A stretch of 64,000 nt of DNA, from positions 562,756-626,755 of the forward strand of contig QXEO01000532.1 in assembly GCA_007115705.1 (NCBI GenBank). Reading direction: 5' to 3'. Below, piece by piece: positions 37,430-48,602 of this stretch (positions are counted from its first letter, which is position 1; each line of letters begins with the position of its first letter). Under the pieces are notes generated by a model, which did not search any database, had not been told where the DNA came from, and saw only the letters and a program-made list of their open reading frames with translations. The translations under genes and the position numbers were made by a program. Origin of the DNA: Dactylis glomerata (Eukaryota; Streptophyta; Magnoliopsida; Poales; Poaceae).

Positions 37430-37911
37430 AAATCTGTTCCACAACGAGTCAATCAACGTAACCCTAGCGGCAGCGGACAACGACCGACGCGCCGCCAAAG
37501 ATCTCCGGTGGCTGCTCGACGGAGCGGCCTTTCTCGCTCGTGAGGTTGCCAAAGTGCCAGGCTCTCTTTCGGCATGGCCTTCCTCAGGTCTTCTCTCCTC
37601 GCAACAACCGATCTGGGCGATCTCACGGTAGGTAAGAGGTACCATGCGCCGGATGTAGGCCCCCTCCCGTTCCTCCTTGACCACACCCCGGGAAAGACAG
37701 AAAACTCATTTCCTCTGCGCCTCCGCATCGCCTTGCCCTCATAGACCATGCAATGAAATACTGAATGTTGCGGCAAGGGCCATCCAGGTGCGTATTTTCT
37801 ATTCCCCTTTCCAGATTTGTTTCTCCTTTTTTCATTATGCTTTACCGGTTCATAGTCTTTGCAGGATTTTTCGGGTGTCCTCCGCATCACCTGTCGCTGG
37901 CGTCTGACAAT
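37430..37911 (+). pseudogene. Exon-like gene fragments inside the small CACTA
   Basis: A GC-rich stretch (about 37430-37680) in otherwise AT-rich DNA looks like captured coding sequence. Further on, CCATCCAG/GTGCGT (donor at 37788) and TCTTTGCAG/GATTTT (acceptor at 37864) look like a natural intron of 77 bp. No protein family is recognised. Capture of host exons is common for CACTA elements. The source gene is unknown. Confidence 0.4.
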
Positions 37912-38892
37912 TAATGTCTTCCTTCATCATTCTTTTGCTATATGTAGCCATATAATTCTTCCGCATAGACCATACAATCAATAATAATACATTTTTTTGT
38001 CATAGTATGAGAGAGAAAAAGCTTTGAAGTATTATTCTTGTACTAATTTGTACTTTCTGCTCATCTGAATATTCAGGATCAGAGTTAATTACATTGAGTG
38101 GTATGTGGTGTGTGAGGAATTGATGCATTTTTTTCTAATCATGCGGCCCTATATTCCAATATTGGTTGCTAATTGACTTACATTTATATTCTACTAGTCA
38201 TCTGCAGTTCAATCAGGTAAAAGGAATTACGCAATCAGGTCAATTGTTTTTTTCAATGTACAGGTACGGGAAAAAATTCATCTTTGGGATGTTATTATCT
38301 CTACTTGATAAAATATGGAAATCCATATAGACTGAATCTCGATATTTAATTCTAACATCTTCAAATTTCTAGGATATATGCATATAGGACAAGATTCAAA
38401 CCATGACAATCATGAGCAGTCTGTGATGTTTCGGTGTTGTCTAAGTGATTCCGTTGTCGCCGCTCGCCTTAGTAAGTTCCCTTCATCCCATGTTCTTCCA
38501 ACTCCTTGTTAAAAAAATAGGCTTGTGCGTTGTTTCTTTTATATGGTGCCATCATAAGTTTGGATAGCTTGTATGCTTTTTTTAAAGGGCGGATAGCATG
38601 TATGTATTTTTAGGGATGGATAGCATGTATGTTAGTTTGACAGTGACTGCTGAAATTTGAGTAGTCGACTATTGTTACTAACAGTCCTAAGTAGTTAGTA
38701 TCTATGGTTCTTGAAATTGTGAAATTTTCTGTAATAAACTACCATTGCTTTTGGTCAAATGGATGGTCTATAATGATCCCAATTGTTTTCCTGTATATAA
38801 TTGTATTAATGTTCATTGAGATGCTCATTAGATCAAGAAGGAAGTTTGGTTTTTGTCACCTCGATTCTAAAATTGGAATTTTGTCTCTGTAG

Positions 38893-39114
38893 GCCCAAAG
38901 ATCAACAAGGACTGGTATATTCGGAATAACAATCTTTACATTAGACGACAGAACATTAGAAGGAATGTGTATAGGATTAGTTAGAATTTCATCTTCTGAA
39001 GCAAGATTGTAAGCTGTGTATTCAACAGATAATTTTCATGTATGGGATGTGGATCTCAGTAATCAATATATTGAAGTGTTTATTCATCCAATGCATTCAT
39101 ATTCTGCGCTTTCG
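38893..39114 (+). pseudogene. Possible WD40-type exon fragment in the small CACTA
   Basis: TTTGTCTCTGTAG precedes 38893 and TTCG/GTGTGT follows 39114, so the 222-bp segment has exon-like borders and a length divisible by three. The frame contains one TAA (39010-39012). After it comes VYSTDNFHVWDVD, which resembles the end of a WD40 blade. The match is short and rests on recall. The fragment could not encode a working protein. Confidence 0.25.
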
Positions 39115-41150
39115 GTGTGTTCTCTTACGTATCTTATGAAATCTATATACTCTTGTTGATGGAAAACAACACAACAATCTTTGAAGCGATCAAGCCATCT
39201 AGTATGCAAATTATATTTATTTTAGAATAAAATTATTAAAATAATATTTATTTTAGAATAAAATTATTCAATCTGCGTACATTATGGTCCAACAGATAGA
39301 AGTGTTGCTTGATATCCGTTGCCACTTTGCAACGCTCTACCCACTGGTTACCAACGCATCTATATGCATTGCATTTTATCCTTGCAACACCCAAAAACGC
39401 AACGCATGCTAAATCCGTTGGTAGGGGTGCTAGCAACGCCTATATGTATGTATAGATACAGATTTATACGTTGCTGTAGAGGGGGTCTTGTTGTAGTGTA
39501 CGCATGAACATAAAAACTAGCCAAGAACATCTACGAGATAGTAGCAACGGAGACTAACCCTCGAAGACCGGTAGCGGGGATTACGTTCCCGCACAAACGT
39601 TGCCGATGGAGAGTCGAGGAAGACGCACGTAGTCGACGTAGTCGTTCACTTGACGTAGTCGACGTAGTGGTTCACTTGACGATCACGAGATCGTGTACAC
39701 GGCGCCACAACCGGCGGCGCCCCCGTACTCGGTCACACGTACGGCTTGTCGTCGTCTCCTCCACGCCCTCGGTCCAGCGGAGCAGCGGAAGAAGGGATCC
39801 GCCCGACACTCTAACACTCACTTCTCCAAGTGTGTAAAACTCGAACTAACAATCCGGCAGAGATTCGCTAAGCCAAGATGGATTTGGGGCAGCAACTTTG
39901 CGGGAGAGGGAAAGAACCAAAGTGTGTGAAACTTGGAGGAGAGGGGGGGTTTATAGGGGAGGAGGGGGCATCCCCCTTGGGGGGTGCGCCAGGCCCTAGG
40001 AGGAGGTCCTCCTCCTCATCATGGTGGTAACCCCCCTTCATGCCCTTCATGGTGGTAACCCCCTCATCAACATGAGGTAACCCCCATTTTAATTTTGCAT
40101 GACATTCATGCTAATTAAAATTCACACTTATTGATTTAATAAAACTTTTTTATTTCTTTAATATTTGTTAATTCATTCAATTAACAAACATTAACAAATA
40201 CACCCTTGAGTTATTTTGATATCCCGAAACAGTTTCGGTGCTTTTCTGAAACAACCCTCATGCTGTCCTGTAATTCGATCGGAGTATCGTATCCACTCAA
40301 AAACGACAACGACCCTTAAGTGTGTCAACCTACGGTTCGTGAATAACGTGGACATGATCGAGACTCCTCTCCGATCAATAATCATCAGCGAGATCTGGAA
40401 ATCCATGATGACTCCCACTTACTCAATGATGAACTAGTGATCGTGTGAAACAATAACGAACATAGTTAATTCCTTTTGTCTCACGATATTATTACTTGTC
40501 CGAGATCCGATCATTTGGTATCAACCATACCTAGTTCAATCTCGTTCCTGACAAGTCTCTTTACTCGTTCCGTGATAATGCATTCCCATGACCTAGTCAT
40601 ATGCTTGCAAGCGATTCCAATGCAATATCACCGAGAAGGATCCAGAGAATATCTTCCCATCATCGGGTCGGACAAATTCCACTCTTGATCCATGAGCCTC
40701 AACTAATACTTTCAGAATACCCAAATCAACCTTTATAATCACCCTATAATGGTGTGACGTTTGATATCATCAAAGCACTCTTCCGACATCAGTGATTAAC
40801 ATGATCTCATGGTCTGAGGATTAGAACTATTTCGTATGAGTTTGATATAGCAATGAACTTGATGACTTGATCGTATTGCTATTCGTACTATGGGTGTGAG
40901 TGTTCATCACATCATTCTTCTAATGATATGACCCCGTTATTAACAACATCCAATGTTCATGATCAGGAAACCTTGATCATCGGTTAATCAATGAGCTAGT
41001 ATAAAAGAGAGGCTTTACTAGGAACCTTTTGGTTTATTAATCACACAAATATTAATGTTTCTGATTAATACAATTCTAGCATGAGAAATAAACATTTATG
41101 GAATATGATAATAACCACTTTATTATTGCCTCTCGGGCATATTCCCTTCA

Positions 41151-41260
41151 TGAAGATCGCATCTATCTCTCTTGTTGATTACATCTCATGGATTAGATCT
41201 TGGCTTTCTTGTTCGCATCCGTAGGAATTTTTTTGATTTACTATGCTGCGAAACCCTTCA
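41151..41260 (+). mobile_element. 5' LTR of outer Copia, right part
   Basis: It begins with TGAAG, the right copy of the target duplication, and continues ATCGCATCTATC, co-linear with 47771-47882. It ends CTGCGAAACCCTTCA. Confidence 0.9.
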
Positions 41261-41261
41261 G

Positions 41262-41273
41262 TGGTATCAGAGC
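41262..41273 (+). other. Primer-binding site of outer Copia
   Basis: TGGTATCAGAGC lies one base after the 5' LTR and is complementary to initiator methionine tRNA. Confidence 0.9.
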
Positions 41274-42481
41274 TAGATATATGCGTAGATGTGTTTCACG
41301 AGTAGAACGCAACATGCTTGTTGCGGGCGTTGATGTTTTCTGTTGCAAACCTCTATGTTGTGTATTTCTTATGGCGCGGCATAGTGAGATCGAAGTGGTC
41401 CAGGCCAACTTTACGCGACCTTGTTCGCGAGACCGGCTCTGCACTTGACGTGTGGCTTGTTCCACACGTGCGGCTAGTGGATGTCAGTTTCTCTCACTAT
41501 AGTAGTCATGGGATTTACAACGGATGTTAGCAACCATAATATCACTGTTGTGGCTTTTCGTATGTAAGAATCGTTCTTTACTTACTACTCCCATAAGCCA
41601 CGTAAAAATGCAACAACAAAGTAGAGGCGTCTAACTTGTTTTTGAAGGGAGTGTTTTGTGATATGGTATGGCCACAAGATGTGATATATGTGATATATGC
41701 GATGATCATGTTTTGTAATATTTCACGACTTGCATGTCGATGAGTTCACAACCGGTAGGAGCCATATGGTTGTCTTTATAATTGTGTATGACCTGCGTGT
41801 CAACTTCTTATACGTCATGTAATAGCTTTCCTTTATCGCTAAGTAGTTAGCAATAGTTGTAGTTGCTATTCATGGTGGAGGCAATCATGTCGGAGTGATG
41901 GAGATCATGCCGGCGTGCACAAGATGGAGATCATTGTGTGGAGATTGGCTATACCATGTCACATAAAATTATATGCATGTGATGTTTATCCTTTTATATA
42001 TCTTATTATGCTTTGATCACGACGGTAGCATTTTAAGACGATTCCTCACTTAAAGATCAAGATAAAATTGTGTTCTCCCCATGTATGCACCGTTGCGAAA
42101 GTTCGTCGTTTTGAAGCATCTCGTGATGATCGGGTGCTATAAACTCTACGTTCACATACAACGGGTGCAAGCCAGTTTTGCACATGCGGAAATACTTGGG
42201 TTTGACTTGACAAGCCTAGCATGTACAGACATGGCCTCGGAACACACGAACCGAAAGGTTAAACATGAGTCATATGAATGATATGATCGACACTTCGTTG
42301 TCCACCATTGAAACCACATCTCTTCTCGTAAAGATCGGATTAGGTGTGGTGAATTTGGATTGTGTTCACTAAACAACTTGAGGGATGTTGAATTTAGTGG
42401 GAGTTCATCTAGTAATTTGATTAAGTTGAACTAGTTATCATGAACATAGTCTAAATTGTACTTGCAAATATTGTAGATCAA

Positions 42482-45400
42482 ATGGCTAAGTCCAACTTCA
42501 ACTTCAACGTGTTTGCTGAGAAAGAAAAGCTTAAAAACAATGGGTCTAACTTCACCAACTGGTTCCGCAATCTGAGGATCATTCTCGCTGGCGGACAAAA
42601 AGCTTATGTACTTGAGGAAGCGCTAGGTAACCCCCCTGCTGCAACAGCGAAAACTAGAGAACTTGCTGACTTCAATTCCCGCAGAGATGATTATGAGTAC
42701 CATGTTGTTTTCTATGGAACCAGAACTTCAAAATCATTTTGAGAAGTACCGTGGGCCTTATGAGATACTTGAGGAACTGAAAACCATGTTTCAGACTCAA
42801 GCCCGTTCTGAGAGATATGAGATCTCTGAGAAGTTCTTTACCTGCAAGATGGAGGAAGGGAGTTCCGTTAGTGAGCACGCCATTAAGATGTCGGGCTACA
42901 CTCCACGCCTTGAGCAACTGGTCTGCAAGATTCCAGAAGAGCTCAAGATTGACAGAGTTCTGCAATCACTCCCTTTTAGCTACAAAGGCTTTGTAGTTAC
43001 TCACAATCAAATTGGTTCCACTGATACGATCACTGAGCTCTTTGCTAAGCTGAAAGCTGCGGAGGTGGATATCAAGAAAGATAATCATGTGTTGATGGTC
43101 AACAAGACCACTAGCTTCAAGAAAGCTAAGGGTTTAAAGGGATCCTTCAAGAAAGGCAGCGGCAAGCGCGTTGCCCCTACTAAGAAGAAGCTCAAGTCTG
43201 GTCCTAAGCCAGACGTTGAGTGCTTCTATTGCAAGGACAAGGGTCACTGGAAACACAACTGTCCGAAGTACTTAGCAGACAAGAAGGCTGGCACCATCAA
43301 AGGTATATTTGATATACATGTTATTGATGTCTACCTTACTAGCGCTCGTTGTAGTGCCTGGGTATATGATACTGGTTCAGTTGCTAATATTTGTAACTCG
43401 AAATAGGAGCTACGAAATAGACGGCGGCTAGCAAGGGATGAGGTGACGATGTGTGTCGGCAATGGATCAAAAGTTGACGTGATGGCCGTCGGCACGCTCT
43501 CCTTAGTTTTACCTTCGGGATTAGTTTTAAACCTTAATAAGTGTTATTATGTGCCTGCGTTGAGCATGAACATTATATCTGGATCGTGTTTATTGCAAGA
43601 CAGTTATTCATTTAAGTTAGAGAATAATGGTTGTTCTATTTATATGAATAACATCTTTTATCGTCATGCACCTATTGTGAATGGTTTATTTCTTCTGAAT
43701 CTCGAGAGCAATGAAACACACATCCATAACATTGAGACTAAAAGATGCAAAGTAGATAGTGATAATCCAACTTATTTGTGGCACTACCGTCTAGGTCATA
43801 TTGGCGTAAAACACAAGAAGAAACTCCATTCTGATGGATTTTTGGAGTCTCTTGATTTTGAATCATTTGACATGTGCGAGCCATGCCTCATGGGCAAGAT
43901 GATCAAAACCCCGTTCTCCGGAATAATGGAGCGAGCAACGGACTTATTGGAAATCATACATACCGATGTGTGCGGACCAATGAGTATTTCGATGCGCGGT
44001 GGATATCGCTATTTTCTCAAATTTACTGATGACTTAAGTAGATATAGGTATGTCTATTTAATGAAACATAAATCTGAAACATTTAAAAAGTTCAAAGAAT
44101 TTCAGAACGAAGTGGAAAACCATCGTAACAGGAAAATTAAATTTCTGTGATCCGATCGTGGAGGTGAGTATTTGAGTTATGATTTTCTCATGCATCTTAA
44201 AGCAAGTGAAATCGTTTCGCAAGTCACGCCGCCTGGAACACCACAGCGCAATGGTGTGTCTGAATGTCGGAATCGAACTCTATTAGATATGGTGCGATCG
44301 ATGATGTCTCTTACGGGTTTGCCGTTATCATTTTGGGGTTATGCATTAGAAACCGCTGCATTCACTTTAAATAGGGCACCATCTAAATCCGTTGAGACGA
44401 CACCGTATGAACTATGGTTTGGTGCTAAACCTAAGCTGTCGCTTCTTAAAGTTTGGGGATGTGAAGCTTACGTCAAGAAGTTGATGCCGGACAAGCTCGA
44501 ACCCAAAGCAGAGAAATGTGTCTTCATAGGATATCCTAAGGAAACGATTGGGTATACCTTCTACCACAGATCCGAAGGCAAAGTCTTTGTTGCTAAGAAT
44601 GGATCCTTTCTTGAGAAGGAGTTTCTCTCGAAAGAAGTGAGTGGGAGGAAGGTAGAGCTAGACGAGGTTATTGAACCTTCTCTCGAATTGCAGAGTAGCG
44701 CAGCACCCGAAGTTGTTCCAACGCCGCCTGCACCAACAAGAGAGGAAGCTAATGACGAGGATCATGAAACTTCGAACGATGCTACTACTGAACTTTGCAG
44801 GTCGACAAGGTCGCGTGCCACTCCTGAATGGTACGACAACCCTGTCTTAACCGTCATGTTGTTAGACAACAATGAACCTGCGAACTATGAGGAAGTGATG
44901 ATGAGCCCAGACTCTGGGAAATGGCTAGAGGCCATGAAATCCGAATTGGGATCCATGAGCAAAAACCAAGTATGGACTTTGGTGGACCCTCCTAGCGACC
45001 GTAAGGCCGTTGAGTGCAAATGGATTTTTAAGAAGAAAACGGACGCGGATGGTAATGTTACTGTCTATAAGGCTCGGCTTGTCGCAAAAGGTTTTCAGCA
45101 AGTTCAAGGTGTTGACTACGATGAGACTTTCTCTCCCGTAGCGATATTTAAGTCCATTCAGATTTTATTAGCAATTGTTGCGTTTTATGATTATGAAATT
45201 TGGCAGATGGATGTCAAGACTGCGTTCCTCAATGGCAATACTGATGAAGAGTTGTATATGATGCAGCCCGAAGGTTTTTTCGATCCTAAGGATGCTGATA
45301 AGGTGTGCAAACTTCAGCGTTCCATTTATGGGCTGAAGCAAGCATCCCGGAGTTGGAACCTTTGTTTTGATCAAGTGATCAAGAGTTTTGGATTTGTTCC

Positions 45401-46181
45401 AAATTGCTATGAAGCTTGTGTCTACAAGAAAGTGAGTGGGAGCTTGGTGACATTTTTAGTACTATATGTGGATGACATATTGATTATTGGAAATGACATT
45501 GGTATGCTTAACGATGTGTAGAGTTATTTGAATAAATGTTTTTCAATGAAAGACCTAGGAGAAGCTGCTTATATATTAGGCATCAAAATCTATAGAGATA
45601 GACAAAGACGCCTAATAGATTTAAGCCAAAGTACATACCTGGACAAAGTTCTGAAAAGGTTCAGAATGGATAAAGCAAAGAAAGATTCATTGCCCATGTT
45701 GTCGGGTAAGATATTGAGCAAGGCTCAGTGTCCACCTATGGTAAAAGATAGAGAAACTATGAGCAAAGTGTCATATGTCTTGGCCATAGGTTCTATCATG
45801 TATTCCACGTTGTGTACTAGACCGGATGTGTCCAATGCTCTTATTTTGACGAGCAGATACCAAAGTGATCCAGGAGTGGAACACTTGACAGCCGTGAAGA
45901 ACATCCTAAAGTATTTAAATAGGACTAAAGAAATGTTCTTGGTCTATGGAGGTGATGAGAAGCTCGCCGTAAAAGATTACGCCAATGCTAGCTTCGACAC
46001 CGACCCGGATGATTCTAAATCTCAGTTAGGATACAATTATATTGTAGATGGAGATCTGAAGATATGCAAGGTACATACGGATCTGAATGTCGCAGATCCG
46101 TTGACTAAACCTCTTCCACGAGCAAAACATGATCAACACCATAATGCCATGGGTGTTAGATTGTTACCAGATGTAAACTAG
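42482..46181 (+). pseudogene. Copia gag-pol polyprotein, broken
   Basis: The Gag start MAKSNFNFNVFAEKEKL at 42482 is in a different frame from everything after about 42700, so a frameshift or small deletion lies there. The rest is one frame. It holds Gag with the knuckle CFYCKDKGHWKHNC, protease VYDTGSVANIC, an integrase zinc region (HYRLGHIG, then CEPCLMGK) with D, D, E segments HTDVCGP, RSDRGGEY and NGVSECRNR, reverse transcriptase (QMDVKTAFLNG, LYVDDILIIGND) and the RNase H start. Stops are TAG 43404, TGA 44148 and TAG 45519. After SQLGYNYI (about 46040) the frame jumps to VDGDLKICKVHTDLNVADPL, so by family knowledge most of RNase H is missing in frame. The domain order protease-integrase-RT-RNase H is that of Copia. 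Confidence 0.93.
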
Positions 46182-46197
46182 ATTATTGACTCTAGTG

Positions 46198-46209
46198 CAA
46201 GTGGGAAAC
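46198..46209 (+). other. Polypurine tract of outer Copia
   Basis: GCAAGTGGGAAAC immediately precedes TGTTGGAATTATGCC, the start of the 3' LTR. Confidence 0.8.
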
Positions 46210-47882
46210 TGTTGGAATTATGCCCTAGAGGCAATAATAAAGATGTTATTATTATAATTCTTGTTCATGATAATGTTTATATTCCATGCTAGAATTGTAT
46301 TAAGCGGAAACTTTAATACTTGTGTGGTTTATGAACAACACCGTGTCCCTAGTACGCCTCTATGGACTAGCTCATTGATTAATGATGGTTAAGGTTTTCT
46401 AACCATAGACATGAGTTGTCAATTAATAATGAGATCATGTCATTAGGAGAATGATGTGATGGACAGACCCAAATAAAGCATAACAATTAGATCGTGTCAT
46501 TGTGTTCATCTTTGCGAAGCTTTTTCTAATGTCAAGTATTGTATTCCTTAGACCATGAGATAATGCAACTCCCTAGTGCCGAAAGAGAGCTTTGAGGTCA
46601 TCAAACGTCATCCTATGAAAGGGTGATCATAAAGGTGTCTCTCAGGTGATCGGAAAGTACTTGTTGGGTTGTATGTATCGAGATGGAATTTGTCCCTCCC
46701 AAGTCAGAGAGATATACTTTGGGCCCACTCGGTAATCGATATCAACACCGCTTGCAAGCATGTGGTTAAGGAGTTAATCACAAAGTGATATCAAATTACA
46801 GAACGAGTAAAGTACTTGCTGTGAACGAGATTGAACTAGGTATGCCGATACCGACGATCGAATCTCAGGCGAGTAAAATATCACGAGACGAAGGGAATAC
46901 AAATACGGGATTGATTGAATCCTGATATCGTGGTTCATCCAATATGATCATCGTTGAGTCCGTGGGAGTCAATATGGATTTCCAGATCCCGCTATTGATT
47001 ATTGATAGAGATCATGTCCACGAATTCTCGAACCCGTAGGGTCACACACTTAACGTGCATCAGCGCTAGGGTAGTTTTTCGGGATATATGTGAAAGCATT
47101 TCAGAGAGTTCGGAATTGTTTCGGGTGAAAAAATATAATATTTATTAATTATAGGAATTAATAAATATTAAACGATATTTATTTAAAAGAAATAAATAAA
47201 GAAAAAAAAGAAGCAGCGCAGCGGCCAGGAACGTCCTGGCTCGCTCGATCGCTATGAGCGACGCGGCCAGGAACGTCCTGGCTCGCTCGCTGGGGGCCGG
47301 GTGGGCTTTTGATCCACGATGGATCGTGCACGGGCGTGTACTCCAAGGAACGGCCAGCATGGCCGATCGTCATGAGCAAGTCAAACTTGCTTTGCAATTA
47401 TGCGTACGGGTCGGCTATAAAAGGGACTGGTGCATCACCAGTTTTGTACGCCCTAATTCCCGCGGAGCCACTGCTTGGTTTCTGAAGCCTATTTTCCCGT
47501 TCTTCTTTCATCACGCAAATAGGCGAAGCCCTGTCGGCGTGTACTCTCCACCATAGACACCACACTGTCATGCTGTCGATCCCATCTACGACTCCATCAT
47601 ATCTCGCTGGACCGGGAAGGCGAAGTCATTGGTGCGCTGTACGTGTGCATCTCTCGGAGGCGTCGCCACTTACGGCGTTGGATCAGATCGAATCGCGAGG
47701 AGGAGAAGGCTAGTACGACTATATCATCCATGTTCTGTTGAACGTTTCCGCTGTACGATTTCTTCAAGGGTATGAAGATCTCATCTATCTCTCTCGTTGA
47801 TTACATCTCAAAGATTAGATCTTGGCTTTCTTGTTCGTATCCGTAGGAATTTTTTTGATTTACTATGATGCGAAACCCTTCA
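46210..47882 (+). mobile_element. 3' LTR of outer Copia
   Basis: The 1,673-bp LTR starts TGTTGGAATTATGCCCTAG and ends GATGCGAAACCCTTCA. The beginning is the form I recall for BARE/WIS/Angela LTRs. A TATA box TATAAAAGGG is at 47416. It is complete and supplies the uninterrupted reference for the split 5' LTR. Confidence 0.92.
47416..47422 (+). promoter_or_regulatory. TATA box of the outer Copia 3' LTR
   Basis: TATAAAA in GGTCGGCTATAAAAGGGAC is at the same position as 3621 in the 5' LTR. In a 3' LTR it could start readout transcription into 47883 onward. Confidence 0.55.
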
Positions 47883-48081
47883 TCAAGGACCTGATGGCGT
47901 TTCTACTCTTTGTTATAGGGTCATGTGTGCAAATGGCGAGGCCTTGGTTATAATTTTTATTTTCGGAAGGTCCTCCATGTAAATTGTAGCACCACCGCTG
48001 TTATTTAATGAATTCATCTGGGTCCTTTAAGGCCCTTCCTATATATTTAAGAAAAAAGATACAATGGTTATTCCTAACCAG
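47883..48081. other. Flanking DNA with a possible LINE-tail remnant
   Basis: No gene is seen. CTGTTATTTAATGAATTCATCTGGGTCC resembles the 3' tail of plant LINEs on the plus strand and is followed by a short A-rich run near 48050. TTATTCCTAACCAG (48068-48081) is a candidate target duplication of the next element. Confidence 0.35.
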
Positions 48082-48559
48082 CTTTTTTTAGGGAAACACA
48101 TTATGTATTAAGCCAGCAAGCCGCCTCATTAAAATCTTCCAGTCCCCTTAGGTGCCCTGGTAAGGAAAAGATTGCGTCTAAAATTTGTTGCCCCAATCAA
48201 TGTACTGTTACATCGCTTATCAAAGAGTCTAGCAAAAAATCTAGGGGGTTCATCGACCCAATTACAAGATAAACTATTATCAAAGCAAAACCTAGCTAGC
48301 TCATGTGCCACTTTATTTTCTTTCCTTGGACAGTGATTAAATGAAACCTCACCAATAGTAGCAACCGAATCCATGCAATCTGCGAAGACTTCAGAGGCTT
48401 TATTCCACCATCTTTCATCTCCATTGCAAGCGTTGATAACATCAGAGGAATCTGATTTCGCTTGGACCCTAGACAAACTCAGTATGGTCGGCAATTCCAA
48501 TCCTTCTCTTAGTGCTATGGCCTCAGTCATCATAGGAGTCCCTACATGCGATAAAATGA
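48082..48559 (-). mobile_element. 5'-truncated LINE fragment, minus strand
   Basis: On the minus strand a frame at 48533-48129 encodes part of a LINE-type RNase H end (FNHCPRKENKVAHELARFCF, then NWVDEPPRFF). It runs into a 3' tail and a poly-A (plus-strand T run at 48083-48089). Near-identical flanks TTATTCCTAACCAG (48068-48081) and TTATTTCCTAACTAG (48560-48574) look like an aged target duplication. The RT and endonuclease regions are absent. Confidence 0.7.
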
Positions 48560-48602
48560 TTATTTCCTAACTAGTTGGTTAGGAGTCTCCTGAACCAAAT
48601 AC

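Larger units (their letters stand above)
37254..39498 (+). mobile_element. Non-autonomous CACTA (En/Spm) element
   Basis: The 2,245-bp element starts CACTACAACACAACTGG and ends TCTTGTTGTAGTG, giving a 10-bp perfect terminal inverted repeat CACTACAACA. The 3-bp target duplication TAC is at 37251-37253 and 39499-39501. The sister LTR reads TTCCTACGCATAAAC at 4016-4030 without the insertion. Subterminal GCAAC/GTTGC motifs cluster at both ends (37282-37305 and 39303-39475), as expected for transposase binding. It encodes no transposase. The interior has exon-like GC-rich pieces with splice-like borders. Orientation is arbitrary. Confidence 0.92.
3984..41150 (-). mobile_element. Second-layer non-coding Copia element, minus strand
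   Basis: The element lies on the minus strand. Its right LTR (37216-41150) is followed leftward by the inverse of the primer-binding site, GCTCTGATACCAC, at 37203-37215. Its left LTR is 3984-4941 plus 24595-25310. The core (25311-37215) is a heavily decayed pol region without usable frames. Target duplications are TGTAG (3979-3983) and TGAAG (41151-41155), one mismatch apart. The outer LTR reads TGAAG at the same place in its intact sister. Three later insertions lie inside it: a chromovirus in the left LTR, an Athila-like element in the core and a CACTA element in the right LTR. Confidence 0.88.
37216..41150 (-). mobile_element. Right LTR of second-layer Copia, interrupted by a CACTA element
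   Basis: It runs from TGAAGTGTTCATAGC to CATATTCCCTTCA. Removing 37254-39498 and one TAC copy leaves about 1,687 bp, matching the left LTR (about 1,674 bp). It provides the empty site for the chromovirus (ACTAGTGATCGTGTG at about 40434). On the minus strand a TATA-like CTATAAACCCC lies near 39955. Confidence 0.88.
2464..47882 (+). mobile_element. Outer Copia LTR retrotransposon (BARE/WIS/Angela type), plus strand
   Basis: This is the outermost element of the nest. Its 5' LTR is split into 2464-3983 and 41156-41260, and its 3' LTR is 46210-47882. The 5' LTR lacks about the first 48 bp of the 3' LTR, so the left terminus is truncated or badly diverged and no target duplication can be assigned. 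Excluding the insertion, the alignable LTR lengths agree (about 1,625 bp each). The primer-binding site is at 41262 and a polypurine tract precedes 46210. The pol gene is on the plus strand and is broken. The element is the host of the minus-strand Copia at 3984-41150. Confidence 0.9.
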
